Source: Sacculina carcini
Taxonomy: Eukaryota; Arthropoda; Thecostraca; Sacculinidae
NCBI GenBank assembly: GCA_916048095.2
Contig: OU696573.1
Coordinates: forward strand, 7,520,806-7,584,805
Direction of reading: 5' to 3'
DNA length: 64,000 bases
Shown here: one piece after another, positions 22,301-33,315 of the stretch
How positions within the stretch are numbered: the stretch's first letter is position 1
Layout: the number at the start of each line of letters is the position of its first letter
The notes under the pieces: generated by a model
What the model saw: only the letters and a program-made list of their open reading frames with translations
The model's database searches: none
What the model was told of the DNA's origin: nothing
Made by a program: the position numbers and the translations under genes

Positions 22301-23290
22301 TCGAGTTTTTGCGCGAGCGTGGCGAAAGCAAAGCATGCTTGCCACCGTGCTGTTGCGCCGGAAGCGACCCCAGCAACGACGTCGCTCTCGCAACGCCGTA
22401 GAACACGCGTCTGTCTACCAAGGAACAGGACGCCACCGGGGACGCGATGCCGTACGCGGAATGCTCCGTTTGGCACAGGTGACAATGGCCTCAGTGAAAT
22501 CTTCGACGCTGGGTCGAAGTGTGGGCTTGCCCATGGCTTCCAGTGTCAAGCAATCATGGCGGACTCAATCAGCTCGTTTGAAATTTCATCTCGGAGGTCG
22601 TGTTCCCAACCTAGGTACCTCATTGAGACAGATCCATATAGGGAAGTGGTCACTTCCATACAGACTGTTCTCAACGGTCCAGCTGGTGGATGCCTGCATA
22701 CTGGGACTGCACAGACTGAGGTCCAGAGCGGACATGCTTCCCGATGGCATGGTGCAATGCGTATATGTGCCTGTGTTTAAAATACCTATGTCTAAAACAA
22801 TTAAAATATCCTCCATAATAAAAACCACGGCTACAATATGCATCACAACCCCAAAAAAGGCTGTGAGCATTAAAAGCGCCTAACACATAAAAAGGGGGTG
22901 AAAGTGAACTGATTAAAAATTCGACGTCAGCCCTTGGGAACGGGCGACCAGGCGGCAGGTACAATGAACACACATACACCTCCATACCACCGAGCCAGCA
23001 CCGAACCGCAACCACCTGCAAATCTGACTGAATATGCAGGGGGCGACAGGGTACACTGGTGCGAACAGCCAGCTTAAGCCCGCCATGGGCTATAGTCGAG
23101 CTGGGATTATCATATCTAAAAACATTAAAATCCTGAATACTAAAATACGAAGAAGTTAAAAGCTTAGTCTCCGGTATTTCTAAAATCGATGGTTGTCGGG
23201 AGTGTAAAATATACAGTAAATCATTAAAATTCGGTCTAATACCTCTAATATCCTATTGTGAAATGGACATAAAAATAAATATAATAGAAT
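19393..23290 (-). pseudogene. LINE Z ORF2 (endonuclease-RT-RNase H), multiply frameshifted
   Basis: Endonuclease readable from about 23270 (NIRGIRPNFN, then IPETK) through LYLPPGRPF and GAFNAHSLFWGC (usual GDFN). RT pieces: QCGFRQGRSTLDHL and LDIEKAYDTTW at 21702-21407, GVPQGSVLS and FVDDFA (usual YADD) at 21296-20811. RNase H has VYTDGSKS and YTAELYAI in 20642-20025. The C-terminal piece 19878-19393 has LCRLRVGHT and a Cys/His cluster TCGACNARLSVQHI, the usual tail of I/jockey-group proteins. At least four frame changes are needed, apart from the MITE. Not functional. Confidence 0.85.
21223..21398. mobile_element. hAT-type MITE inserted in LINE Z RT
   Basis: A 176-bp non-coding insert starting CAGAGCCGT and ending ACGGCTCTG, terminal inverted repeats of 9 bp, with the hAT-like CAGNG start. 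It is flanked by 8-bp duplications AGTTCTCC (21215-21222) and AGTTATCC (21399-21406) that match at 7 of 8 sites. Removing the element plus one copy of the duplication joins the RT frame between residues RVDN and SLSRPF. The interior is rich in GGGGCCCC-like blocks. Confidence 0.88.
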
Positions 23291-23339
23291 AAAGTACAAA
23301 TAAATACTCCCGTTAAAAAAGCACATATACACTAAAAAC

Positions 23340-24882
23340 CAGGTAGCACAGGTACCTAATCGCACCGCTTGTCCGATCGTCCTCTCTCCGCGTCAGGTGG
23401 GGACCCAATTTGAAAGGCCGAGTGTTTCCGCTTAGAGGAACTCTCCACCTCCATGGCAGTGGTGGGAGTCGCTCCGTCGTGTGCGGAAGGCGGTGCGTTA
23501 GCAGCCGCCGAGCGCGGAGATGCAGGGACCGCCCTCGCTTTGTGACCGGGAGATACTCACCGGTCACTCCTCGGCGAGGCTGACTTGACCGAACGGCGGC
23601 TCTTGTGTTGAACCACCGTCCAGTCTGCGGATTTCCTCCGGCTCGGAGACCACCGCTCTGCTGGCTTGGAAGCCTGCTGAGCGGCTGGTTTTTTTCCGCC
23701 CTGACTAACCGGCATCGCTGCCGATTTGCCAGCACGGTCCATCGGCCGGTTGACCGGCCGATCGGCGACCCGCTGAGGTCGCCGCTCAGCAGCCTTTCCA
23801 GGTTCATGTTTCAACATGTTTCAACATGTTTCAACATGTTTCTTCATGTTTAACAGCCTCAGGTACGACCAGCTTGAGAGCCATTCGTCCAGCCAGCTTG
23901 AGAAAATCGCCAACTGTCAGCTTCTCGAGAAGCGAGTCGACAAACTTTGGAGGTTGAGCTGACAGTTTGACGGTGCCGGCAAAGGACGGGTCCGACGGAT
24001 GCGAGCTACGGTACACAACACGCGCCTCGCCAAAACTGCAGCGCTGGGCAGCGCGAATGGCCAAAAATCTCCTTCTCCTTCAGCCATTCCGGGCAGACAC
24101 GCGACGAAGACGCATGACCGCTGCTCCTGCAATTGACACAGAAATAGTCCTCTTCGCAATAAGCAGTGGTGTGCCGTTCGGATGAGCAACGTCCACAGAT
24201 CTCTGCACGGTTACAGCGGGAGCTCGTATGTACGAAGCGTTGGCACCTGTAGCACCGCATCGGGTTAGGCACGTAGGGGCGGTCTCGGATACGCTGGGGG
24301 ATGTCACCGACCTTGATGTCATCCGGCAGATCAACGCCGTCAAACGTGAGGAAAAACGAGTGCGTTGGCACCTCGCTTCCCTCACGCCGCCGATGCGCTC
24401 CACGCGGATGACACCTTGGGATGCCAATCCGTCGCATATCTCCTCGTTCTCAACACTCTCTAGCGCACGACAAAACATAACGCCTCTGGCATGGTTAAGT
24501 GTCGAATGGGCGCACACCGAAATGGGGGGTGCTCATCCAACGCTTCTCATTGCGCGGTCCCACGCGATACCGAAAAGTGTCGGCCTTCATCGCGCGGGCT
24601 GCTGCCGTCTCAGTTCCGTACTTGACCAGCAGAGAACCGTCTCTCTGTCGGCTGGCTTCAACAGGCGCGTCTCCAATGTTCATGAACCCATCCAGACGAC
24701 GGAATGGGTTCAGCGAGGACAATTTCACGTGTTCATTGGCGCTGGTAAAACCAGCACCATCGGACAGGTGCAACACGGCTGTCGTCGTGCAAGTGGCTCA
24801 CAGTACGACTACCTTTCGGCGGCCGTGGCCGATCGCCCGATGGACGACCAGCAGGTGGGGTGGTTGAAGTTTTGGAAGCCAT
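23340..24882 (-). pseudogene. LINE Z ORF1 (Gag-like, three zinc knuckles), frameshifted
   Basis: RNA-binding ORF1 protein. The ATG at 24882-24880 opens a proline- and arginine-rich start (MASKTSTTPPAGRPSG). Later parts, in different frames, are an RRM-like region (24776-24495) and three consecutive CCHC-type knuckles starting CYRCQRFVHTSSRC, CGRCSSERHTTAYC and CVNCRSSGHASSSRVC (24320-24080). A basic, low-complexity tail follows (23817-23557). A 10-bp tandem repeat at 23804-23850 sits in the tail region. Triple-knuckle ORF1 proteins are typical of I/jockey/R1-type LINEs. Confidence 0.82.
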
Positions 24883-25133
24883 AGATATTTGCATTGTCTC
24901 AGAGCACAGGACCACCCACCTCTGCACGGGGCCCTACTGGGGGACGGGCAGAGCCAGCATGGGATGCCACGCCAGTGGTGGTGCGCTCTGTACGGGCATA
25001 TAATACCCCTGAGCTCGCTGCGAGCTCCGCCCGGTACGAAACCTGACCAGACATGTCTGCCTTTAGTCGCCTTTACGACACGCGGCAGCTACGGCGGCAG
25101 AATTCTAACCCCCCTACCGCAGGGGGTCCAGTA

Positions 25134-25354
25134 GCAGCAGGTGTGCCGTGAACCAGTGGCGTAGTGTACGAGTGACGGAGGGTGTGAGACCCAGTCACTC
25201 ACTAACGCCAACTGCAGCGCATTGGAACGACTGGCTGTACCCTGTCTGTCGACCCGAAATCGGCTACCCCAAAGCGCGACGCTCGGTATAATAACCTTCC
25301 GTCTTGCTAAGAGTCGTGCGAGCTGGGAGTGCACCGCTAAGTGATACTAGCCAG
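25134..25354 (-). repeat. Part of G1 copy 2 5' LTR, displaced by LINE Z
   Basis: Reverse complement matches G1 LTR sequence around 3205-3405 with scattered substitutions. Its left edge carries the same 11 bp as the LTR remnant at 19198-19208, and its right edge is cut by the TG of the G2 LTR. Confidence 0.9.
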
Positions 25355-26540
25355 TGTGGCGTGTCATGCATATTATATTTATTGTATAAATGTGTGTATA
25401 TTTAAATGGGTTTGCGTGCGCGTATGCGTTTATATGTATGTGCCGCACGTGTTTGTATGTTTGTGTGGCATGCCTTCCAGAATGTTCGGTGTAGGTTAGG
25501 TGACGTGTGTCTGCGCACAACCAGCAGACACGCTTGTTGCATGTGTATACGTGTGAGATATGTGTCTCTATGTATGTGCCGCATGTGTCTGTATGTTTGT
25601 GTGGCATGCGTTCTAGAATATTCCATGTAGGTTAGGTGACGTGTGTGTGCGTGTTAGCTTGCGAAAATACTTCAGCCAATCACAGTAGCCTACGTGCTGG
25701 TGTGATCACATAGCTACCAATCGGGTGGTTACATTTGTCTTTTGCTATTGCCTGGCCAATTGTGTTCCAATGTTCATACGCGGTCGGGTCGATGCAGACG
25801 CACGGCCAAGTTTATTTAAGTCCCGTCGCCTCGGTGCGCGGGCAGTTGGACTGGGACTTTGGCAATAGCTTGACTGACAAGGCTACTCTCTGTGTCTCGC
25901 TCGCCTTGTGTCAGTTCGACCCGAGCATCGTCCGACACATTGTGTTGGACAACGTGCTTGTAGCGATTGCCGCGCATTGGCCTAGGATATTACCTGTATT
26001 ACTTGTAACGGTGCAGTAGCTGTTTCAGTGGAGGACTCGCTACACCACTGTTACGGAATTCTGTGCCGCGGCCTTCGTGCCGAGGTTTTGCTGGTCTCCG
26101 GCCTTTGATATTTATTGCGCGATTATTACCTGTATTATTGGTAACGGTGTAGTAGCTGTTTCAGTGGAGGACTCGCTACACCACTGTTTCGGAATTCTGT
26201 GCCGCGGCCTTCGTGCCGAGGTTTTGCTCGTCTCCGGCCTTGTGATATTCTTTGAACTATTGTTACTGTGTATTTATAATAAATCTGCTGTGCTACACCG
26301 CTCTTTGTTATGTGCGCGCTCTGAACGAGCTTCGCGAAACAAGTGATGACCACGTATTTTATCAGTATTGTACTCGTATTATATAAGTACTGTATTATTA
26401 TAGAGTCGTGTAGTTTTCAGTAGCGTTGCGTACCGTTGATTAGCTCTCGTTCGTAGTTTGAAGCTAGTTCGCAGTTTGTAGCTAGTTCGCGGTTGTGGCT
26501 CATTCGCTTGCAGTTCTTGCCGCTTACTCTCGCATACTAA
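25355..26540 (+). repeat. G2 5' LTR with two internal tandem duplications
   Basis: The start is certain from the match to 30559. The end is approximate (before gag ATG 26547), since the 3' LTR is truncated. Inside, a segment around GTGTGGCATGC...GTAGGTTAGGTGACGTG occurs twice (about 25462-25520 and 25598-25645). A segment of about 125 bp (from TATTACCTGTATTA through CTCCGGCC) occurs twice (about 25990-26105 and 26126-26242). Such duplications in LTRs often lie in enhancer regions. Confidence 0.75.
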
Positions 26541-26546
26541 CCCAGC

Positions 26547-27398
26547 ATGGATGGTGAAGTGAAATCAGACGCGGTGTCTGTTCCTGCCGTCATGGGTCCA
26601 CCACCCCCATTCGTGGAAAACGACCCAAGTGTGTGGATAATTCAGCTGGATTTATATTTTGCCAGAGCAAATATTAGGCAAGAAACTCTTCGTTTCCAAA
26701 CAGCCACATCGCTTCTGCCGCCGCATCATGTCCGTGAGTTTATAGATATCATTCGTAAACCACCTGCAGACGCCTATACGCAGTTTTGCAACGCTCTACA
26801 GTCGCGACTGGGCGCGACGAATGAGCAAAAATTGCGTACGGTGCTGGAATAGCAGGAATCAGGCGACCGGTGACCCAGTCAATTTCTCCGTCACTTGCAT
26901 GACCTGACAGCGCCGTATATTTATGACAGCGAATCGCCACTGGTACGGCAAATATTTCTGAAGGCGATGCCAGATGCTGTCGCTCCATTCCTGCAATTTT
27001 TGCCACCGGAGACGCCGCTAGAAACTCTGGCTGACACAGCGGATCGAGTGTTGACTGCACTGTCGAGTGCCAGCCTTGCAATAAACGCAGTGAGTCCACC
27101 TGAGCACGGCTGCAATTGCGCTAAAGAGCTGGCTGAAATGCGACAGTGTTTGAACCAGCTGCAGCGCCAAGTCAGCAAGCTCGCAGTGCGGCGGACTGCT
27201 TCGCCAGCCTCGCAACAGGTGCAGTCTCGCGTAACGAGGCACAAATCTCCGCGACCGGTAAAGTCTCGGTCACACTCGGTGGCAAAAGACGAGGAATCCA
27301 CCACATATGGTGAGAGGACCAACCTTTGTTGGTATCATTACAATTTCGGCGAGAAAGCGCGCTCGTGCGAAAAACATTGCAGGCAATATTTAAACTGA
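26547..27398 (+). pseudogene. gag: G2 Gag with two in-frame nonsense codons
   Basis: One frame throughout, interrupted by TAG 26850-26852 and TGA 26871-26873. The N-terminal half has FVENDPSVWIIQLDLYF, equivalent to the G1 capsid-like motif. After the stops, QIFLKAMPDAVAPFL matches the G1/G3 [11 protein letters not shown] region. The C-terminus has [15 protein letters not shown], the family-specific Cys/His motif. It ends at TGA 27396-27398 next to the slippery heptamer. No tRNA-Trp-type primer site is visible near the ATG, unlike G1 and G3. Confidence 0.85.
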
Positions 27399-30300
27399 TC
27401 CCGAGAGGAGAATGTCTGCCAAATTCTTCTCTCGCAACCATCGCAGGCAGCCACAAAAATTCACTGTTTTTCATCCGGTACCAGGTACCAAGCATTTCCT
27501 TTTTGATAGACACCGGGGCGCAGTATAGTATCGTGTCAACGCGTCATTATCCATTCAGTGACAAGTCTTCATTGTGTCTGCAAGCGGTCAATAACAGTGC
27601 TATACGCACACATGGTTCTAAAACGCTCACAGTATCACTCGGTCTGCTTAGAAATTTTCCGTGGACATTTATCTTAGCTGATATTGACATATCGATAATC
27701 GGGTGTGATTTCCTTTCGCATCATGATATTAGCGTTAACCCAAGAAAGTGCGAGCTTATCGATAATACCACGCAGTGCAAGGTTCGCGGTTCTGGTTCAC
27801 ATGCGCCTTTGCTGATCTCCGTGTCCATGTCTGGTCACCATGAGAACTACCAGGCCATTGTCAAACAATTCCCAGAGCTTTTGTCGCCTTCCGTCACTTC
27901 TGACGTTTCGAAACACGGTGTTTTTCACCGAATTCATACACATGGTAAGCCTGTGTTTTGTCGACCTCGAAAACTTGATTCTGCTAGGCTGAAAATTGCC
28001 AAGGCGGAGTTTGAAAAGATGCTGGCACAGGGTATAATACGACCGAGTAACAGTCCTTATGCATCGGCACTCCATCTTGTTCCGAAACGGGCATCTTCCG
28101 ATTGGCGGCCTTGTGGAGATTATAGAGCTCTGAACAGAGTAACAACTCCGGACAGATACCCAGTGCCGTATCTGCAAGATTTTTCTGCAGCATTACATGG
28201 TTCGACTGTATTTTCGAAGATTGACTTGGTCAAAGCGTTTTTCCAGATTCCTGTACACCCGGACGACATACACAAAACGGCAATCACCACGCCATTTGGT
28301 TCTTTCGAAATGTTGCGGATGCCGCTTGGATTGCGTAATAGCGCGCAGTCAATGCAAGGTCTGTTGGACTCAGTACTCCGAGGATTAAATTTCATATTCG
28401 TGTACATAGACGACATCTTAATAGCCAGCAAAAACGAGGCAGACCACCGGTCACATCTACACACAGTTCTCAGTCGTTTGCGTGCACACGGCATCAAAAT
28501 AAACATAGACAAATGCGTGTTTGGCAAGCCGGAATTGACTTTTCTCGGCCACACGATAAATATTAGCGGCATTCTTCCACAGCACGACGCAGTGAAAGCT
28601 ATAATCGAATTTGCTCTTCCAAAAACGCACGAGCAACTGCGTAGGTACTTGGGCATGATAAATTTTACCACCGTTTTTAGCCTCATGCAGCTTCACTTCT
28701 TGCTCCCTTACACAAGCTGATAATAAATCATGCAAGAAAATCCAAGGTTCCTGTCATATGGACAAACGAGGCTACAGATGCATTTGACAAGTCGAAAAAC
28801 GCACTTAGCGAAGCCGCGTCGTTGCATCATCAGAATGACTCCGCGCAACTAGCTCTTTTCACAGATGCCAGTGATTCCGGGATTGGTGCAGTTTTGCAGC
28901 AATGTAGTCACGGTGAGTGGCAGCCACTGGCTTTTTGGTCGAAACAGCTGACTTCAGCTCAAGCCAACTACAGTGCGTTCGGTAAAGAACTGCTAGCCGT
29001 GTATTTATCCGTTCGACATTTCCGTCAGTATCTAGAAGGTCGAGATTTCACCATATTTACCGACCATACGCCGCTGACGCACGCGATCCGCACTCCCACA
29101 CACAACCACTCACCGAGAGAACAGCGCCATTTAGACTACATACTACAGTTCACTGCAGATGTGCGTCATATAAGCGGCAAGGACAATGTGGTCTCTGATG
29201 CGTTATCTAGAGTAAGCACCGTGCCTTCAACCATTGACATAGACTCGCTATCAAAACAGCAGCAATCAGATACTGAACTGCAAGAACTTTTCCAAAACGA
29301 GTCAACCAGCTTGAAGCTGGAGTGGTAGAGTTTCCCTGCAGTTTCTAAACACAAAATTATGTGTGATATTTCAACCGGAAGACCGCGACCCTTGGTCCCA
29401 ACCAGAATGCGTAAGGATGTTTCCGTATCTTGCACAGTCTTTCCCATCCAGGCCGAGCTGCAACTTTGAAGCTCGTATCCGACAGATATGTCTGGCCCAA
29501 CATGCGACAAGATATCGTTACTTGGACCAAACAGTGCGCACATTGTCAAACATGTAAGATCACCAGACATATTCGTTCACCAGTCGGACAATTTGAGCTG
29601 CCCTCGCGCCGGTTTCAGCATGTGCACGTAGACATAGTAGGCCCACTTCCGTGCTCTAATGGTCACCAATATATTTTGACAGTGATTGACAGGTTTACAC
29701 GCTGGCCAGAAGCATGTCCTATTCCTGACATATCGGCCGATACAGTAGCACGATATTTTATTTCAACTTGGGTGTCACGTTTCGGTGTCCCCGAGAGTAT
29801 TGTCTCAGACAGGGGCACTCAAATCACAAGCCACCTCTGGAGACAACTCAACAACTGTTTCGGATCCAACACGCGTTTGACAACGGCGTACAATCCGGCA
29901 GCCACCGGCCTAGTAGAACGGCTTCACCGCCAGGTCAAAGGCGCACTTCGGGGTTGTAGTGACTGGACAAACAGACTGCCAATAGTCCTGTTAGGTATTC
30001 GGTCCTGCATGAAATCACCTTTAAATTGTTCCTCCGCCGAGCTGGTATATGGTGCCAAATTGCCTTTACCAGGTGAATTGTTAAATAGACAACCACAATT
30101 GACTCACACATATTGTCAGTTTGCCAAACAATTGTCTGAACATTTCAGTGCTATCCGGCCACAGCAGACCCGTGCAGCTGAGACAGCAGTGTTCCACCTG
30201 CCCAGCTTCTCCGATGCAGATTTCGTGTTCGTGCGTCATGACGGTCACAGACGTCCGCTGCATCCGGTGTACCGGGGGCCGTACAAGGTGGTGAAACGTA

Positions 30301-30542
30301 CGCCAAAAACGTTCACTATTGAGCGGCATGGACACGAGGTGGTCGGCATTGATCGTCTGCGTCCAGCATTTCTGGAAAATGAGAATATTTCATCCGCTCC
30401 GGAGAACAACAGCTTCGTGCATCAGGCAAAACAAAACTCCACCAAGATCACTCACACTCAGACGCACACCACACCACAATCCATTTTGTACCGTACCCGA
30501 TCTGGCAGAGCTGTCAAACCTCCGGTTCGTTTCTCGCCATGA
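27326..30542 (+). pseudogene. pol: G2 Pol, degraded
   Basis: Protease [12 protein letters not shown] and RT with YIDDILIAS are in an open frame to 28720. After a frameshift the RNase H lies at 28822-29328 (TDASDSGIGAV, FTDHTPL), ending at a premature stop. The integrase is at 29430-30542 in the third frame, with HHCC finger (MHSLSHPG...CAHCQTC), HVDIVGPL, SDRGTQIT, LVERLHR, a GPY motif and an RTRSGRAVKPPVRF tail. The three frames show at least two frameshifts plus the stop. The active-site residues themselves are retained. Confidence 0.9.
27389..27395 (+). promoter_or_regulatory. G2 -1 ribosomal frameshift heptamer TTTAAAC
   Basis: In the gag frame T TTA AAC is followed directly by TGA. Slipping -1 enters the frame of protease (FKLIPRG...). 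TTTAAAC is among the most efficient eukaryotic -1 slippery sequences known. Confidence 0.85.
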
Positions 30543-30545
30543 TCT

Positions 30546-30554
30546 AAAGGGGGG
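30546..30554 (+). promoter_or_regulatory. G2 polypurine tract
   Basis: AAAGGGGGG just upstream of the 3' LTR start at 30559, immediately after the pol stop codon. Confidence 0.75.
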
Positions 30555-30558
30555 CTCA

Positions 30559-30750
30559 TGTGGCGTGTCATGCATATTATATTTATTGTATAAACGTGTG
30601 TATATTTAAATGTGTATGCGTGCGCGTATGCGTTTATATGTATGTGCCGCACGTGTTTGTATGTTTGTGTGGCATGCCTTCCAGAATGTTCGGTGTAGGT
30701 CAGGTGACGTGTGTCTGCGCAGAACCAGCAAACACGCTTGTTGCATGTGT
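30559..30750 (+). repeat. G2 3' LTR, truncated
   Basis: Matches the first 192 bp of the left LTR with a handful of differences and stops abruptly at TTGCATGTGTA, where LINE X begins. Confidence 0.9.
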
Positions 30751-30855
30751 AAGAGACGTAAGAGACGTCGAGGGAGGAAATTCAGTTCTACGGAGCATCA
30801 CTATGCTGATTCCGGTCGGAGTGATGGTTCCATTGGTGATGACTCGGCATCGAAA

Positions 30856-31982
30856 ACGGATATGAAGGCGGCTAACTCAAAAGTGAATATGACCACTGAA
30901 AACGGAAATGGAAACGCTGTACCCAAGGAATGTGAGTCTAAAACATCATACGTAGGCCCAAACGGCTCTTACGTTGTGATCCGTTCCACCAATGATAATT
31001 TTTCGTTCAAGCGCATTGGTCCTTTCTGGCCATGTGCTCAACTGGAGTGCTATTTTGGCAAAAGTTAAATTTGAATGTCAGACGCCGTTCGATGAGTCTT
31101 TCATTGTGAGGACCAAAAACGAGAAGCAAACTCGTAGGCTGTTGAAATTGACCGAGTTCTGCCAGCAATCAGTAAGTGTCACCACTGACAACATCCGCAA
31201 CTTATAGAAGGGTGTGATTTTCGCTCCCAAGCTGCGTGATCTCGCTGAAGATATTATATGTGAAGGGCTAAGTTCTGAGGGAGTGAGTGCGTCGCGTGAC
31301 ATCATTCTGCGACGGTCAGCGCAGACCCACGCCGCTTCTCATTCTTACGTTCAACACTGCCACCAGACCGACAGAACTATTCGCAGGCTATATAAAATAT
31401 GACGTCAGAGTTTTTATTCAAAATCCGCTTAGGTGCTTCAAATGCCAGCGGTATGGTCACGGATCCCGCAACTGTCTCGGTGAGGCTTTGTGTGCACGGT
31501 GCGGCGAATGCGAACATTGTGAACATCCGTGTACCGCTTCCCGTCACTGTGTGAACTGTCGCAGTACAGAGCACTCAGCCGGCCATAGTGTGGCAAAGGG
31601 AAAAAAGATTTGTGCTATCCAGGCCAACCAGGGAATTTCTCTTATTGAGGCGAGGAAAAGGTACGAGAGGCAGTGTCCACAGACACAGCTCTCCCACGCA
31701 GTTGCGACCAGGACACCGGTCGAACGCGTCTCAGTTAGTGTGCAGACTGATCCCATTCCACAGCTGCCGCCACTGATGAAAGCCCAGCGTATGCAAACAT
31801 CGACAACAAAACGATGCCAAACTCAATCCACTGAAACAGCACAAACACCACCAGTCCTTAAAAAGTTCAGTGCCACCACCAACAATATCGTGACCAAACC
31901 ATCCACAAGTACCGCTACTTGTGTCCAGGACCACAGCTACAGTGGTCAGAAAAAAGCGGTGGCAAAGCGCACGTCACGCTGA
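30856..31982 (+). pseudogene. LINE X ORF1 (Gag-like, three zinc knuckles), frameshifted
   Basis: The first ATG downstream of the G2 junction in a plausible frame is 30862, with an upstream alternative; I give the start as approximate. The N-terminal part is charged and includes YVVIRSTNDNFSFKRIGPFW. After at least one stop (31204-31206) and frame change, the region 31425-31570 carries three knuckles starting CFKCQRYGHGSRNC, CARCGECEHCEHPC and CVNCRSTEHSAGH. A T/Q/S-rich tail follows, ending at a TGA at 31981. Expected to bind the element RNA. Confidence 0.75.
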
Positions 31983-32121
31983 CCGTCTAAGTCGGCAACC
32001 CCCGACATCGACATCGTCGATGAGCCTCCTGATGACCCGGGGAGCACAGACATTGTCGATGCGCCCGCGGATGACCGGGTGAGTATCGCATCATAGTTTT
32101 TAATTTTTAACATATTTAAAA

Positions 32122-33315
32122 ATGACGAACGAGTGCAATAATTCATTCATGCTGCAATGGAACTGTCGTGGACTCGTATCAAAATGGGCCGAGTGTGAAC
32201 AATTATTTTACCATCGCTCACCCACTATCATCGCCCTTCAAGAAACGTGGCTCCTTCCTACTGATCAGTATGACCTCTCGTTGAGAGGATATTTGTTATA
32301 TAGGGATAATTTTGCGGGTTCCGGACGGCGCAGAGGCGGTGCGGCGCTGTCAATCAGGAACTGATCCCTCAGAAAGCTCTGGCCATGCAGCACAGCGAGG
32401 AATTTCAAACAGTGACGTGTGCGATTATGATTAATCAGAGTTTCATAGATGTTGTTTGCTTATATTCACCGCCACAGGTTTCATCACATGCACTCGGTCG
32501 TCTTTTAAACAGTATGCTTTTTAGCACACATAACCGCGTTTTAATCGTTGGCGATTTTAACGCGCATAATACTTTATGGGGCAGCTGTTTAACGTCAGGT
32601 AAGGGGCGGGTGGTCGAGCGCTTTATGGCTTGCAACAATATAGCTTTAATGGATGATGGGTCCCCTACACATTATGATGTTTCCACTGGTAGTTCATCGA
32701 CAATAGATTTGACACTCTGCTCACCTGAGATTGTGCACCGGTTCGGGTGGTCAGCAGACACTGACCCGAGGTCCTCTGACCATTACCCAGTGTATTTGTC
32801 ATAACATCAGTGTGTTAGTCCGACACAGCGGATTCCTGGGTGGAATGTGAGACGGGCCAATTGGTTTTTATTCGGTCAATACTGCACTTGGGAACAGTGT
32901 GACGAGACTGAGGATGTACTGGATTCCCTCAACACTATAAACATGTGTCTCCACCGTGCTGCAACGTGATCGATGCCCTACAGACGGCGACCGCCCAAGA
33001 AACCCCCGGTGCCCTGGTTCACAGACGAATGCCGCCATGCGCTGGCTCGTCGGACAAGGGCATTGCGACAGCATAAAGGCCTCAACACGACACAATCCAG
33101 AATCATTTTTTGTAAGGAACGTACGCGCGCTAGGAAAACATTGAGAAACGCCAAAATTGTTTCCTGGCAAAACTTTTTGAATTCTTTTAATTCATCCACA
33201 TCAATAGCTGTGATATGGCGTGGCATTAGGAGATTGAACGGGAAGCAAGTGCACAGACCGTCTCCTGTATTGTGTATTAACGTTGAGAGTGTGGCAGAGC
33301 CCGGAGAGATGACCA
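32122..33315 (+). pseudogene. LINE X ORF2, endonuclease part, left of G3
   Basis: The ATG at 32122 starts LQWNCRGLVSKW and QETWL (catalytic Glu), then RRGGAAL. A frame change near 32365 leads to VCLYSPP, VGDFNAHNTLWGS, TIDLTL and SSDHYPVY (32385-32804). The inter-domain region 32973-33315 has PWFTDECRHA and a basic stretch, and runs into G3 at the codons EMT. The frame resumes beyond G3 at 37734. Confidence 0.85.
33312..33315. other. Target-site duplication ACCA, left of G3
   Basis: ACCA precedes the G3 LTR and recurs at 37730-37733 after the right LTR end. Taking out G3 and one ACCA restores a continuous LINE X reading frame. Confidence 0.9.

Larger units (their letters stand above)
19209..25133 (-). 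mobile_element. LINE Z, full-length I-group LINE (with RNase H)
   Basis: Flanked by an 11-bp target duplication (GCAGCAGGTGT at 19198-19208 and 25134-25144), so both ends are fixed. From 5' (right): a 5' UTR containing CGACACGCGGCAG, ORF1 24882-23340 with three zinc knuckles, ORF2 with endonuclease, RT and RNase H down to 19393, a 3' UTR, and a tail of CGAA units at the left end. ORF1 with CCHC knuckles plus an RNase H after the RT is the layout of the I/Nimb/LOA/R1 group. It carries a hAT MITE at 21223-21398. Confidence 0.9.
14735..25354 (-). mobile_element. Gypsy G1, second copy (-), 5' LTR split by LINE Z
   Basis: Same family as 2559-8541 on the opposite strand and more decayed. Parts: truncated 3' LTR 14735-14989, pol 14990-18251, gag 18218-19165, the last 59 bp of the 5' LTR at 19150-19208, and the preceding 221 bp of the same LTR at 25134-25354. 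LINE Z (19209-25133) lies between the two LTR parts with an 11-bp duplication. The LTR is cut at 25354 where G2 begins. This copy predates LINE Z and probably G2. Confidence 0.9.
25355..30750 (+). mobile_element. Gypsy element G2, 3' LTR truncated by LINE X
   Basis: LTR start TGTGGCGTGTC at 25355 repeats at 30559. Between them lie gag (26547-27398), a TTTAAAC frameshift site, pol (27326-30542) and a purine tract. The right LTR breaks off at 30750 after 192 bp, where LINE X sequence begins. The left end is embedded in the G1 copy 2 LTR, after CCAG. The other side of the target and the rest of the 3' LTR were not found in the window. Several nonsense and frameshift changes show it is older than G1 copy 1. 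Confidence 0.88.

Noticed and set aside
23808..23850. CRISPR-like array
   Set aside because: Contiguous 10-bp repeats without spacers, inside a eukaryotic LINE.
25400..25630. Small protein from the region with repeated VCAARVCMFVWHAF residues
   Set aside because: Translation of the duplicated segment in the G2 LTR; the same frame appears in the 3' LTR.
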